The translations under genes and the position numbers were made by a program. From Verrucomicrobiota bacterium (GTDB lineage Bacteria > Verrucomicrobiota > Verrucomicrobiia > Opitutales > Opitutaceae): a stretch of DNA of 37,841 nucleotides. Where the stretch lies: contig VHCI01000022.1 in the NCBI GenBank assembly GCA_016871775.1, forward strand, positions 1-37,841, written 5' to 3'. Within the stretch, counting starts at the first letter, position 1. Each line of letters starts with the position of its first letter. The notes beneath the pieces are model-generated. The model saw nothing but the letters and a program-made list of their open reading frames with translations, searched no databases and was not told where the DNA came from. Of this stretch, positions 1 to 7,565 are shown piece after piece.

Positions 1-10
1 CATTTCCCGC

Positions 11-48
11 CCGAGGCCGCGGCTCCCGCCGCGGCCTCGGTTTTTTTT
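11..48 (+). terminator. Intrinsic terminator of an upstream gene
   Basis: A perfect 12-bp stem (11-22 pairing with 29-40, CCGAGGCCGCGG and its complement) closes a 6-nt loop and is followed by eight T residues (41-48). This is a textbook rho-independent terminator reading on the + strand. The gene it ends lies to the left of the window. Confidence 0.93.
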
Positions 49-96
49 GCCGCGGGGAGGGCCTTTAGGGCTGGGGAGGGGAAGGCTCAAAAATCT

Positions 97-102
97 TATA
101 AT
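97..102 (+). promoter_or_regulatory. Perfect TATAAT -10-like box
   Basis: TATAAT occurs at 97-102 in a locally AT-rich patch, which is unusual in this GC-rich DNA. It lies between two intrinsic terminators. No recognisable TTGACA-like box sits 15-19 bp upstream (74-79 is G-rich), and there is no extended TGn. It is therefore only a candidate promoter, which would start transcription near 109. Confidence 0.4.
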
Positions 103-108
103 GGGGCT

Positions 109-218
109 TGCGCGTGAGGCCGGCGTCTGAATGATTTTTCCCCTCCCGCCACAAAAATTGGGGGTTGAGCCTAGCTCCCCTCGGTTTTTACGCCCGCTCT
201 TTGAGCGGGCGTTTTTTT
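109..218 (+). ncRNA. Candidate small RNA between -10 box and terminator
   Basis: A transcript starting downstream of TATAAT (97-102) and ending at the terminator at 190-218 would be about 110 nt long. It would hold an internal hairpin at 161-180: GAGC/GCTC closing a CTA loop, then a TT bulge, then GGG/CCC. I find no convincing coding frame with a ribosome site that ends before the terminator. The alternatives are a terminated leader (attenuator) of the TonB receptor gene, or a long read-through tail with a second terminator. I recognise no known RNA family. The call rests on promoter and terminator geometry only. Confidence 0.35.
190..218 (+). terminator. Second intrinsic terminator
   Basis: CGCCCGCTC (191-199) pairs perfectly with GAGCGGGCG (203-211) around a 3-nt TTT loop, and a run of seven T residues follows (212-218). 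The A at 190 can pair with the first T. It lies 176 bp before the TonB receptor start, so it separates that gene from anything transcribed from the left. Confidence 0.92.
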
Positions 219-393
219 ACCCTAGCGCGATGCGCGCGGCGGGCCGCTTGGAAGGGGGATGGGCCCGAGTGGTCGCGGGAGCGTCGTCGCTGAATTGGCA
301 CGTACGTTACGGGCCAGTCACGGCCGGGTGAGAACCCTGCGACGGGCGGGCATTCCCGTTGCTGGGTGCGGGCGGGCTTCCGCCGATGGCGAT
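219..393 (+). other. Leader of the TonB receptor gene
   Basis: This 175-bp gap holds no gene that I can support. The frame of the receptor is open back to an ATG at 259, but the stretch 259-393 encodes no recognisable domain, and the signal peptide begins at 394. A small stable hairpin (GGGT-GAGA-ACCC, 326-337) is visible. Parts of 311-345 recall cobalamin-riboswitch boxes only loosely, and I do not call one. No clear -35/-10 pair was found. Confidence 0.45.
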
Positions 394-3246
394 ATGCCTT
401 GGTTTGGCCGGTTTATACCTTCCGTCGTCGCGCTCTGGGCGCTGGCCGTTTCCGGCCTCGCTCTCCGTCTCCCGGCCGCGGAGGCGGGTGGGATCATCAC
501 CGGGCGGGTCATTGATCTGGCTACCGGTTCCGGGGTGGCGGGCGCGGAAGTGCGCTTGGGCGGGGTGACCGTGACCTCCGACTTGGAGGGGGCTTTTCGT
601 CTGGCGGGGATTCCGGCCGGTTTTCACGAGGTGCGGGCGACCAGGGGCGGGTATCAGCCCGGGGCGGTCTCGGGCGTGGCGGTGCTGCCGGCGGCCGTGG
701 CCAACACCGAGGTGCCGTTGACGCCGGTGGGCGCGGACACGGTGGTCAAGCTGGAGGCGTTCTCGGTCTCCGCCGAGGTGGTGCAGACCTCGGGCGTCGG
801 GTTGCTGAGCCTGCGGCAGAAGTCCCCGGCGGTCAGTGACGCCATTTCCTCCGACCAGATGGGCAAGCTGGGATTCGGGACGGCGGCGGCGGCGATGAAG
901 GCCGTGACGGGCGCGTCGGTGGTGGGCAACAAATACGTCTACATCCGTGGGCTGGGGGAGCGCTACAGCTCGACGGTGGTCAACGGGGTGGAGGTGCCGA
1001 GCGCCGACCCGGACCGGCGGGCGGTGAACCTCGATATGTTCCCCAGTGACTTGGTGGATGCGATCGTCACGACCAAGACCTTCACGCCGGATCGTCCCGG
1101 CAATTTCACGGGCGGGGCCGTGGACCTGAAGACCAAGGAGTTCCCGGAGCAGTTTATGCTCTCCCTGTCCGTCTCGGTGGCGGTCAATTCCGGGGTCACG
1201 GGCAAGGACCTGCTTTCGACCGGGGGCCCGGCCAACACCTGGGGGCGGGATGATGGCGGCCGGGCGTTTCCGGCGGAGCTGGCGAACCAGCGCATCCCTC
1301 TGCGGTTCACGGGTCCGACCGTGGACACGGAGATCGGGCGACTGACGCGCGCCTTCAGCCCCGTGCTGGCTCCGACGGTGCGGAATGCGCCGGTGAACCG
1401 GAGCTTCGCGGTCGCCTTCGGGGGATTGGCGGAGGTGTTTGGCCGCAAGCTGGGGTACGCGGCGAGCGTGTCCTATGACCGGAGCTTCTCCGGCTACCAG
1501 GGCGGCTTCACAGGCCGGTATGAGCGCCAGGGCATCAACTCCCCGTCGCTGGCCCCGCTGGTGGAGATGAGCGATCAGCGCGGCGAGGACGACACCCTGA
1601 TCGGTTCGTTGTTCAATGTGGCGTACCAGTTTAGCCCGGACCACCAGGTCAGCGTCAGCGCCCTCTACAACCAGACGGGCAATGATCAGGCCCGGCGGCA
1701 GTCGGGATTGAATGTGGCCGGCGGCGGGATCAGCGAGACGGAGGTCTTTGAGACCCGGACCCTGCGGTACACGGAGCGGGACCTGCGGTCGGTGCAGGTG
1801 ACCGGCAAGCACCTGTTCCCGGCCTGGCGGGAAACGAAGGTGCAGTGGAGCTACACCGACGCGGACACCTCGCAGGAGGAGCCGGACACGCGGTACTTCA
1901 GCACCTTCCGGACCCCCGATGGGGCGCAGTTCTTCGAGGCCTCGGGCCTGCCGCGGCCCTCGCGTTACTTCCGGGCCCTGGAGGAGGGGCGCCGCGACGC
2001 GAGCCTCAATGCGACCGTGCCCCTGGCCTGGGGCGGCGGGCGCGGATCCCTGCTGAAATTCGGCGGGGCATGGGCGCAGACGGAGCGCGAGTTCCGCGAG
2101 CGCCTGTTCGAGTACAGCAGCACCGTCCTGCGTTACGACGGCAACGAGGCGGCGTTCCTGCGGCCGGAGCAGGTGGGCCAGGTGGACCCGGCGACGGGGC
2201 GCTTCCGCCAGGGTCAATTGTACCTCATCGAGAGCAGCTCGCTGGGCAACAATTACGCGGGGGAGCAGACCGTGCGGGCCTTTTACGGGATGATGGACCT
2301 CGCGCTGAACTCCAAGCTGCGGGTCATCGGCGGGGTGCGCCGGGAGTCGACCGCGCTGGACGTCCGCAGCCGGGATCCGCGGCGGCGGGCGGGGCAGCTG
2401 GAGAGCGATGACACCCTGCCCTCGGTGAGCGTGGTGTATGCGCTGGGCGAGCGGATGAACCTGCGGGCAGCGGCGACCCGGACCATCGCGCGGCCCAATT
2501 TCCGGGAAATCGCGGACTACACCTCGTTCGAGTTCGTGGGCGACTTTGTCTATATCGGCAACCCGACCCTGCGGCGGACGCGCATCACCAACTTTGACCT
2601 GCGCTGGGAATGGTTCCCGCGGCGCGGGGAGATTCTGGCGGTCAGCTTCTTCGACAAGCGGATGACCGACCCGATCGAGCGCGGGGTGTTCTCCGTGGTG
2701 AACAGCGGCGAGCTGCAGTTCCAGAATGCGCCCAGCGGCGAGGTGCGGGGCGTGGAGGTGGAGGGCCGCAAGGAGCTGGGCTTCCTGTCGGACCGCCTGC
2801 GGCGATTCTCCGGCGGCTTCAATTACACCTGGGTGGAAGCCTCGGTGGCGATCGCGCCGGCCGAGCTGACGGCGATCCGTTTCTTCGATCCGGCCGCGCC
2901 CGCCACCCGCGGCCTCGCCGGGCAGTCGCCGTACATCTTCAACGTGGACCTGACCTTCAATGAGCCCAAGTGGGGCACGACCATCAGCGCCTATTACAAC
3001 CTTTTTGGCCGGCGGATCGCGCAGGTCAGCCCGCCGGGCACCCCGAGCGTGATGGAGGAGGCCTGGCCCTCGCTGGACCTCATCCTCAACCAGCGTTTCG
3101 GCGAGCGGTGGAAGATGACCGTGTCGGCCAAGAACCTCCTGAACCGCGCCGCGGAGGAGACCTACACCTACCAGAACCGCCAGTACCTGCGGGCCTCGCG
3201 GGTCCGCGGGGTCACGACCTCGCTCGGCGTCACCTTCACCTACTGA
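394..3246 (+). CDS. TonB-dependent outer-membrane receptor
   Basis: This is a 950-aa outer-membrane active-transport receptor that would bind an unknown ligand and take energy from TonB-ExbBD. I chose the ATG at 394 because it opens a clear signal peptide (residues 1-31, ending LPAAEA). The ATG at 259 would bury that peptide behind 45 arginine-rich residues. A carboxypeptidase-regulatory-like beta-sandwich follows (about 33-110), then VVKLEAFSVSAE as a possible TonB-box region (about 117-128), a plug domain (about 140-250, with YIRGLGERYSS and NFTGGAVDLKTK) and a long beta-barrel ending in Tyr, as expected for BAM recognition. The length is typical. Only 23 bp separate it from the next gene, so the two are probably co-transcribed. 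The ligand cannot be read from sequence. No Shine-Dalgarno site precedes the start. Confidence 0.93.
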   Translation: MPWFGRFIPSVVALWALAVSGLALRLPAAEAGGIITGRVIDLATGSGVAGAEVRLGGVTVTSDLEGAFRLAGIPAGFHEVRATRGGYQPGAVSGVAVLPAAVANTEVPLTPVGADTVVKLEAFSVSAEVVQTSGVGLLSLRQKSPAVSDAISSDQMGKLGFGTAAAAMKAVTGASVVGNKYVYIRGLGERYSSTVVNGVEVPSADPDRRAVNLDMFPSDLVDAIVTTKTFTPDRPGNFTGGAVDLKTKEFPEQFMLSLSVSVAVNSGVTGKDLLSTGGPANTWGRDDGGRAFPAELANQRIPLRFTGPTVDTEIGRLTRAFSPVLAPTVRNAPVNRSFAVAFGGLAEVFGRKLGYAASVSYDRSFSGYQGGFTGRYERQGINSPSLAPLVEMSDQRGEDDTLIGSLFNVAYQFSPDHQVSVSALYNQTGNDQARRQSGLNVAGGGISETEVFETRTLRYTERDLRSVQVTGKHLFPAWRETKVQWSYTDADTSQEEPDTRYFSTFRTPDGAQFFEASGLPRPSRYFRALEEGRRDASLNATVPLAWGGGRGSLLKFGGAWAQTEREFRERLFEYSSTVLRYDGNEAAFLRPEQVGQVDPATGRFRQGQLYLIESSSLGNNYAGEQTVRAFYGMMDLALNSKLRVIGGVRRESTALDVRSRDPRRRAGQLESDDTLPSVSVVYALGERMNLRAAATRTIARPNFREIADYTSFEFVGDFVYIGNPTLRRTRITNFDLRWEWFPRRGEILAVSFFDKRMTDPIERGVFSVVNSGELQFQNAPSGEVRGVEVEGRKELGFLSDRLRRFSGGFNYTWVEASVAIAPAELTAIRFFDPAAPATRGLAGQSPYIFNVDLTFNEPKWGTTISAYYNLFGRRIAQVSPPGTPSVMEEAWPSLDLILNQRFGERWKMTVSAKNLLNRAAEETYTYQNRQYLRASRVRGVTTSLGVTFTY

Positions 3247-3269
3247 GCCTGCCTGATTTCTCCCGCATA

Positions 3270-5075
3270 ATGAAACTAACCTACCTCCCCCTCGTGGCCC
3301 TGCTGGCCGCTCCGGCGGCGCTGTTCGGCGCCGATATCGTGGTGAATTCGAACATCACTTCGAATCGCACCTGGACCAAGACCAACACCTATATCCTCGA
3401 TGGCCGGGTGTTCGTGACGGATGGCGTCACGCTTACCATCGAGCCGGGCACGGTGATCAAGGGCAAGGCCCGCTCCGCCCAAGACGCGTCGGCGCTGGTC
3501 ATCGCGCGTGGCGGCCGGATCAACGCCTCCGGTACGGCGGCCGAGCCGATCGTGTTTACCGCCGAGGCGGACAACCTTAACGGCAACCTAGGCCAGAACG
3601 ACCGCGGCCTCTGGGGCGGCGTCGTCATCCTTGGCCGGGCCCGGACCAACACGGCCTCAGGCCAGGGGAACATCGAGGGTATCCCCACCACCGAGCCGCT
3701 GGGCATCTACGGCGGGACCGATGACGCGGATAATTCCGGCACCTTCCGCTACGCCTCGATCCGGCACGCCGGCTCGCTCCTTGGGCCCAACAACGAGCTC
3801 AACGGCCTGACGATGGGCGCGGTCGGCTCCGGCACCACGATCGAGTACGTGGAGGTGTTCGCCAACGCGGATGACGGCTTCGAGTGGTTCGGCGGCACCG
3901 TCAATGGCAAGTACCTGGTGAGCGCGTTCAACGATGACGATGCGTTCGACTGGGATGAAGGGTACCGCGGTAAGCTCCAGTTCCTCTTCACGATCCAGGA
4001 CCCGCGGGTGGGCAACCACGCGCTCGAGTCCGACGGCGGCACGACCCCGGAGGACGGCCAACCCTACGCGATCCCGACCATCTACAATTACACCGCCATC
4101 GGCTCGGGCGCGGATTCGACCAATGCCCTGAGCATCGGGCCCATCTTCCGCGACAACACCGGCGGCAAGGTCTACAGCTCCATCTTCCACGATTTCCGCG
4201 GCTATGCCTGGCGCATCGAGACCGAGAGTGCCCAGCGCGAGGACAGCGCCAAGCGCCTCGCCGCCGGGGACATCGTGATCAACAACAACCTGTTCGGCAC
4301 CTTTGGCGTGGGCACCACCGCCACGGCCCTCTTCGTGTCCCCCAATGCGACCTCCGGTGGTCCGGCCCCGGCCAGCAACTACACCGTGGCTCACATCACC
4401 GAGGCGGCCCGCCAGAACCGGATCAACACGGACCCGCAGTTCGTGGCCATCAGCCGCGCCCGGGACGGCCAGCTGGATCCGCGCCTGCGCGCCGGCAGCC
4501 CCGCCCTGCAGCTGGCGGCGACGCCCCCCAACGACGGGTTCTTCACCGCCACCACCTACCTTGGGGCCTTCACCACCTCCGGCAATTGGGCCTATGCCTG
4601 GACCAAGCTGGGCCGCGACGGCTATTTCTCGGCGGCGAGCGCCCTGAGTGATCCGGGCGCGGGTTCGACGGTCGTCGTTAACGCCGGTTCGACCACCAAG
4701 CTGAGCAACCTCTCCACCCGCCTCACGCTGGTGGCCGGCTCCACGGCCTTCCCGGGCTTCTTCCTGAACGGTTCGCAGTCCCAGACCGTGATGATCCGTG
4801 CCGTGGGCCCCGGCTTGGCGCCACTGGGCGTGGCCAATGTCGTCGCTGACCCGGTCCTAGAGCTCTACTCCGGCCAGAACAAGATCGGCGAGAACGATGA
4901 CTGGACGGGCACGCAGGCCGCCCAGCTGGCGACGCAGGTCGGCGCGTTCCCCCTGGCGGCCGGCAGCAAGGATGCGGTGCTGCTCGCGACGCTCGCTCCC
5001 GGCGCCTACACCCTGCAGGTGCGGGGCAAGACTGGCGGCGGCGAGGTGATCCTCGAGGTTTACGAGATCGACTGA
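3270..5075 (+). CDS. Secreted beta-helix-like protein, TonB receptor partner
   Basis: This 601-aa protein has a signal peptide (about residues 1-20, MKLTYLPLVALLAAPAALFG). The body (about 30-440) has repeated short beta-strand turns with phrases such as LTIEPGTVIKG, WGGVVILG and Asp/Asn-rich stretches (FNDDDAFDWDEG). These resemble right-handed beta-helix proteins that accompany TonB receptors in other phyla. Residues about 478-601 form a separate domain (GFFLNG, VMIRAVGPGLAPLG, NDDW, LEVYEID) that recurs twice in the metalloprotease at 15120-17348. The gene lies 23 bp after the receptor, which suggests a surface or periplasmic partner in capture of the same ligand. Enzymatic activity is not evident. 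The start has no Shine-Dalgarno site; CTCCC lies 5 nt upstream of the ATG. Confidence 0.8.
   Translation: MKLTYLPLVALLAAPAALFGADIVVNSNITSNRTWTKTNTYILDGRVFVTDGVTLTIEPGTVIKGKARSAQDASALVIARGGRINASGTAAEPIVFTAEADNLNGNLGQNDRGLWGGVVILGRARTNTASGQGNIEGIPTTEPLGIYGGTDDADNSGTFRYASIRHAGSLLGPNNELNGLTMGAVGSGTTIEYVEVFANADDGFEWFGGTVNGKYLVSAFNDDDAFDWDEGYRGKLQFLFTIQDPRVGNHALESDGGTTPEDGQPYAIPTIYNYTAIGSGADSTNALSIGPIFRDNTGGKVYSSIFHDFRGYAWRIETESAQREDSAKRLAAGDIVINNNLFGTFGVGTTATALFVSPNATSGGPAPASNYTVAHITEAARQNRINTDPQFVAISRARDGQLDPRLRAGSPALQLAATPPNDGFFTATTYLGAFTTSGNWAYAWTKLGRDGYFSAASALSDPGAGSTVVVNAGSTTKLSNLSTRLTLVAGSTAFPGFFLNGSQSQTVMIRAVGPGLAPLGVANVVADPVLELYSGQNKIGENDDWTGTQAAQLATQVGAFPLAAGSKDAVLLATLAPGAYTLQVRGKTGGGEVILEVYEID
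4701..5072 (+). repeat. Shared secreted C-terminal domain, copy A
   Basis: Residues about 478-601 of the beta-helix-like protein. The order of landmarks is LSNLSTRL, GFFLNG, IRAVGPGLAPLGV, ADPVLELYSG, NDDW, GAFPLAAGSKDAVLL, LAPGAYTLQV and ILEVYE. The same landmarks occur in the same order in two tandem copies at 15123-15935. I do not know a family name for it. Confidence 0.8.
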
Positions 5076-5178
5076 GCGGGGTTCCGGCGCCGCATGCGGG
5101 CGGCGGCAGCTGGCCAACGGGGCGGATAGGTCGGGCACGGGCCCGCCTTCCACCTGCTTGCCTTAAGCGAGGTTCGAT

Positions 5179-5832
5179 TCAGCCGGCCCGGCGCAGCGCG
5201 AGCTGGCGGCGGGCGGCCTCGGCGGGCGGTCCCGACGGGAGCGCCGCCAGCGAGGTTTCGAGCAATTTGGCGGCCTCCGCACCCTGCCCGGCGGCGGTGA
5301 GGCGTTCCGCGGCCACCAGGGCGGCGTGCGCCGCGGCCTGGCGGAGCGCCGGATCGCCGTTGCGCAGCATTTCCCCGAGCACTTGGGCGGCGGTGGGGTC
5401 CGCGATCAGGCCGAGGGCGCCGATGGCCTCCGGGGCGGCGGCGTGGCCGGGCTTGGCGACGATGCGCCGGAGGGCCGGCACGGCGGCTTTTTCGCGCCGC
5501 ACCCCAAGCGAGTCGATCACCCCGGCAAGTTGCCGGCCCTGCAGCGTCTCCAGGGCCCCGAGCAGCGCGGCCCCGGCGGCGGGGTCGGCCATCGATTCGA
5601 GGCCGCTGCGGGCGTAGTCGCCGAGCTGCTCGTGCGCGAGCAGGGAGGCGAGGGCGGGCACCGCCGCGGGGCCCGCGAAATCCGCGAGCTGCTGGCAGGC
5701 GAGCGCCTTCTCGCGCATCCCGGCGTCAGACTTCAGAACGGCGAGGGCGGCCGACTCCCGCGGGTCGGGCGCGGCGACGCACCCGGTGAGCGCCAGCAGG
5801 AGGCAAGGAAGGAGGAAACGGCAGGCTTTCAT
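5179..5832 (-). CDS. HEAT-repeat lipoprotein
   Basis: A 217-aa exported lipoprotein. The ATG at 5832 is chosen because it opens a lipoprotein signal (MKACRFLLPCLLLALTGC, lipid-acceptor Cys18); an upstream ATG would add 17 residues before it. The mature part is a series of alpha-helical HEAT-like repeats with recurring 'AVPAL' units (AAVPALASLL, AAVPALRRIV) and ala-rich helices, a fold used as a protein-binding scaffold. It starts 14 bp after the stop of the Gfo/Idh/MocA oxidoreductase and is probably co-transcribed with it. No catalytic motif is visible. It may support an envelope complex, but the partner is unknown. Confidence 0.8.
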   Translation of the reverse strand: MKACRFLLPCLLLALTGCVAAPDPRESAALAVLKSDAGMREKALACQQLADFAGPAAVPALASLLAHEQLGDYARSGLESMADPAAGAALLGALETLQGRQLAGVIDSLGVRREKAAVPALRRIVAKPGHAAAPEAIGALGLIADPTAAQVLGEMLRNGDPALRQAAAHAALVAAERLTAAGQGAEAAKLLETSLAALPSGPPAEAARRQLALRRAG

Positions 5833-5846
5833 CGGGGGGCGGGGGA

Positions 5847-7121
5847 TCAGGCGTGCCAAGGGGCGCGGCGGGCACGGCTGCACATCCGGTTGGCCTCGGC
5901 GTCGTTGACGAACGTCTCGGACTGGGGATCAAACGTGACCTTGCGGCCGAGGCGCCAGCCGATCGCGGCGACGTGGGAGACGATGTGGCCGCGGCGGGTG
6001 ACGTCCGCGTTAGCCGCGGGCTGGCCGCGGGTACGGATGCAGTCGAGGAAATCGCGCACGTGCTTGGAGGGGTCGGTACCGGCCATCGTGGCGGGGGCGC
6101 CTCCCTCCAGCAGGCGCGGATTGGAGACCGCGACCTTGCCGGAATCGGCCGCCTCGACCCAGCCCTCGTCGCCCTCGTAGCGTACGGGGCAGGTGCCGGG
6201 GGCCTTCCAGTCGCCCTCGCCCTTGAAGCCGGCACGCCGCATCACGAGCTTCACGCCGTTGGCGTAGCGCGCGTGGATCGTCTGGCCCTCGGCCTCGTAC
6301 GAGACGGGCACGGTGGCGTCGGCGCTCGCTCCCCACTGGCAGAGGTCGACCGTGTGGGCGCCCCATTCGGGCAGCGCGGCGCCGCCGTGAAAGTCAAAGT
6401 AGCCCCGCCACCGGCCGTTGATGTAGTCCTTGTGGAAGGGCCGCCAAGGCGCCGGTCCGAGCCAGCGGTCCCAGTCGACCAGTTCGCGCGCGGGCTGCGT
6501 CTCCGCGGGGAGCCATTGGTGGCTTTCCTCGAGCGCGAGGATGCCGGCGTGGACCGTATGGATGCGGCCGAGGCGGCCGGTGCGGGCGAGGTTCGCGGCC
6601 CACTTGAAATTGTCGACGGTGCGGCGTTGGGTTCCAGCTTGGAACACGCGCCCGTAGCGGTTCATCGCGTCCGCCAGTTCCTGGCTCTCGCGGACCGTCA
6701 TGCTGCAGGGCTTCTCGCAATAGACGTCCTTGCCGGCGCGGGCGGCGAGGATCGAGGCCACCGCGTGCCAGCGGTCTCCGGTCGCGATCACGACGGCGTC
6801 GATGTCCTTCCGGCCGAGCACGTCGAACATTTCGCCCGTCTTCGCGCAGTCCTGGTTCTCGTAGGCGCGGTTGACCATCACGCGGACGACCTCGCGGCGG
6901 GTCTCCTGAACGTCGGCGATCATCACGAACTGGACGTCGCGCTGGCTGAGGAAGGACTTGAGCACCTCGCGGCCGCGCGGCCCGAGGCCGATGCCGCCGA
7001 CGGTGATGCGGTTGCTGGGGGCGACGGCCCCGTTGAGGCCGAGGACGGAACCGGGGATGAACAGCGGCGCGCCAAAGGCGACGGCCGACTGGCGCAGGAA
7101 ACGACGGCGGGAGAGCTTCAT
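5847..7121 (-). CDS. Tat-exported Gfo/Idh/MocA-family oxidoreductase
   Basis: A 424-aa NAD(P)-dependent sugar or polyol oxidoreductase-like protein exported by the Tat pathway. The ATG at 7121 opens with MKLSRRRFLRQSAVAFGAP, a twin-arginine signal. A Rossmann dinucleotide site follows (about residues 39-50, ITVGGIGLGPRGRE), then the family signature EKP at 136-138 (VYCEKPCSMTVRE) and a C-terminal substrate domain. These Tat-borne family members are abundant in Verrucomicrobiota and Planctomycetota and are usually tied to sugar degradation; the substrate here is unknown. It leads a unit with the HEAT lipoprotein 14 bp downstream. Upstream lies the stop of a broken DUF6250-like gene (7184), so the oxidoreductase may once have belonged to a longer sugar-use operon. 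Confidence 0.9.
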   Translation of the reverse strand: MKLSRRRFLRQSAVAFGAPLFIPGSVLGLNGAVAPSNRITVGGIGLGPRGREVLKSFLSQRDVQFVMIADVQETRREVVRVMVNRAYENQDCAKTGEMFDVLGRKDIDAVVIATGDRWHAVASILAARAGKDVYCEKPCSMTVRESQELADAMNRYGRVFQAGTQRRTVDNFKWAANLARTGRLGRIHTVHAGILALEESHQWLPAETQPARELVDWDRWLGPAPWRPFHKDYINGRWRGYFDFHGGAALPEWGAHTVDLCQWGASADATVPVSYEAEGQTIHARYANGVKLVMRRAGFKGEGDWKAPGTCPVRYEGDEGWVEAADSGKVAVSNPRLLEGGAPATMAGTDPSKHVRDFLDCIRTRGQPAANADVTRRGHIVSHVAAIGWRLGRKVTFDPQSETFVNDAEANRMCSRARRAPWHA

Positions 7122-7183
7122 CGAGGTGTGGGGATGAAGCAGATTACCTCCCCCGTCCTCCCGCGCAATACCGAAGCGCGGCC

Positions 7184-7562
7184 TCAATCCTCGGCGTGGA
7201 CGGTGAAGTCCGCGAACTCAAGGCGGCTGCGGACGGTGCGGAACGCGAACCAGCCTGCGCGCAGCGGTTCCGGGTCGCGGAAACGGAACAGGATCCGGTC
7301 GTCGCAGGCGAAGCTGGCCTCGCCGTCCGCGCCCACGCGCAGCGCGATGCGGTGGTCGTGGTCCGGCCGCAGGAGGTACCGCGGATCGTCCAGGTCGTGC
7401 TCGGGGCGCAGGGGCCGCGCGCCGGTGCCGTCGTAGCGGCGGAAGCGGGTGGTGGTGTTCCCGTTGCCACCGGAGCCGAAGTGGTAGGTAAGGAGCGAAT
7501 TGTATTCGGGGAAGCGGCCGCCGCGGCGAGGAAACGCCGCCGGAACCAGCTTAAGCGCGGGC
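7184..7562 (-). pseudogene. C-terminal remnant of a DUF6250-like gene
   Basis: Between the efflux outer-membrane factor and the oxidoreductase, one minus-strand frame is open from about 7562 to a TGA at 7186-7184 and encodes a recognisable protein end. The landmarks run FPEYNSLLTYHFGSGGNGN, NTTTRFRRYDG, RPEHDLDDPRYLLRP, GWFAFRTV and FADFTVHAED. I recognise these as the C-terminal half of the secreted family I know as DUF6250 (the glycosidase-like beta-sandwich proteins of Verrucomicrobiota). The name should be checked. No ATG, GTG or TTG start in this frame lies before the homologous part, and the N-terminal half and signal peptide are missing; the frame runs into the stop of the outer-membrane factor gene at 7566. 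I read it as a gene truncated by deletion or by insertion of the efflux operon. Confidence 0.72.
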
Positions 7563-7565
7563 CGC

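Noticed and set aside
131-331. 66-codon open frame on the + strand at the left edge
   Set aside because: It runs through the second intrinsic terminator and has no ribosome site or recognisable sequence.
300-393. Possible cobalamin or other riboswitch in the leader of the TonB receptor
   Set aside because: AGTCACGG and GCCAGTC resemble parts of the cobalamin riboswitch, but the highly conserved boxes in the right order are missing. Only a GGGT-GAGA-ACCC hairpin is sure.
259-393. N-terminal extension of the TonB receptor from ATG 259
   Set aside because: It would put 45 residues before a good signal peptide that begins at 394.
307-2217. 636-codon open frame on the minus strand
   Set aside because: It is the antisense of the TonB receptor, with arginine/histidine-rich, low-complexity composition and no domains. 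Long antisense frames are expected in GC-rich coding DNA.
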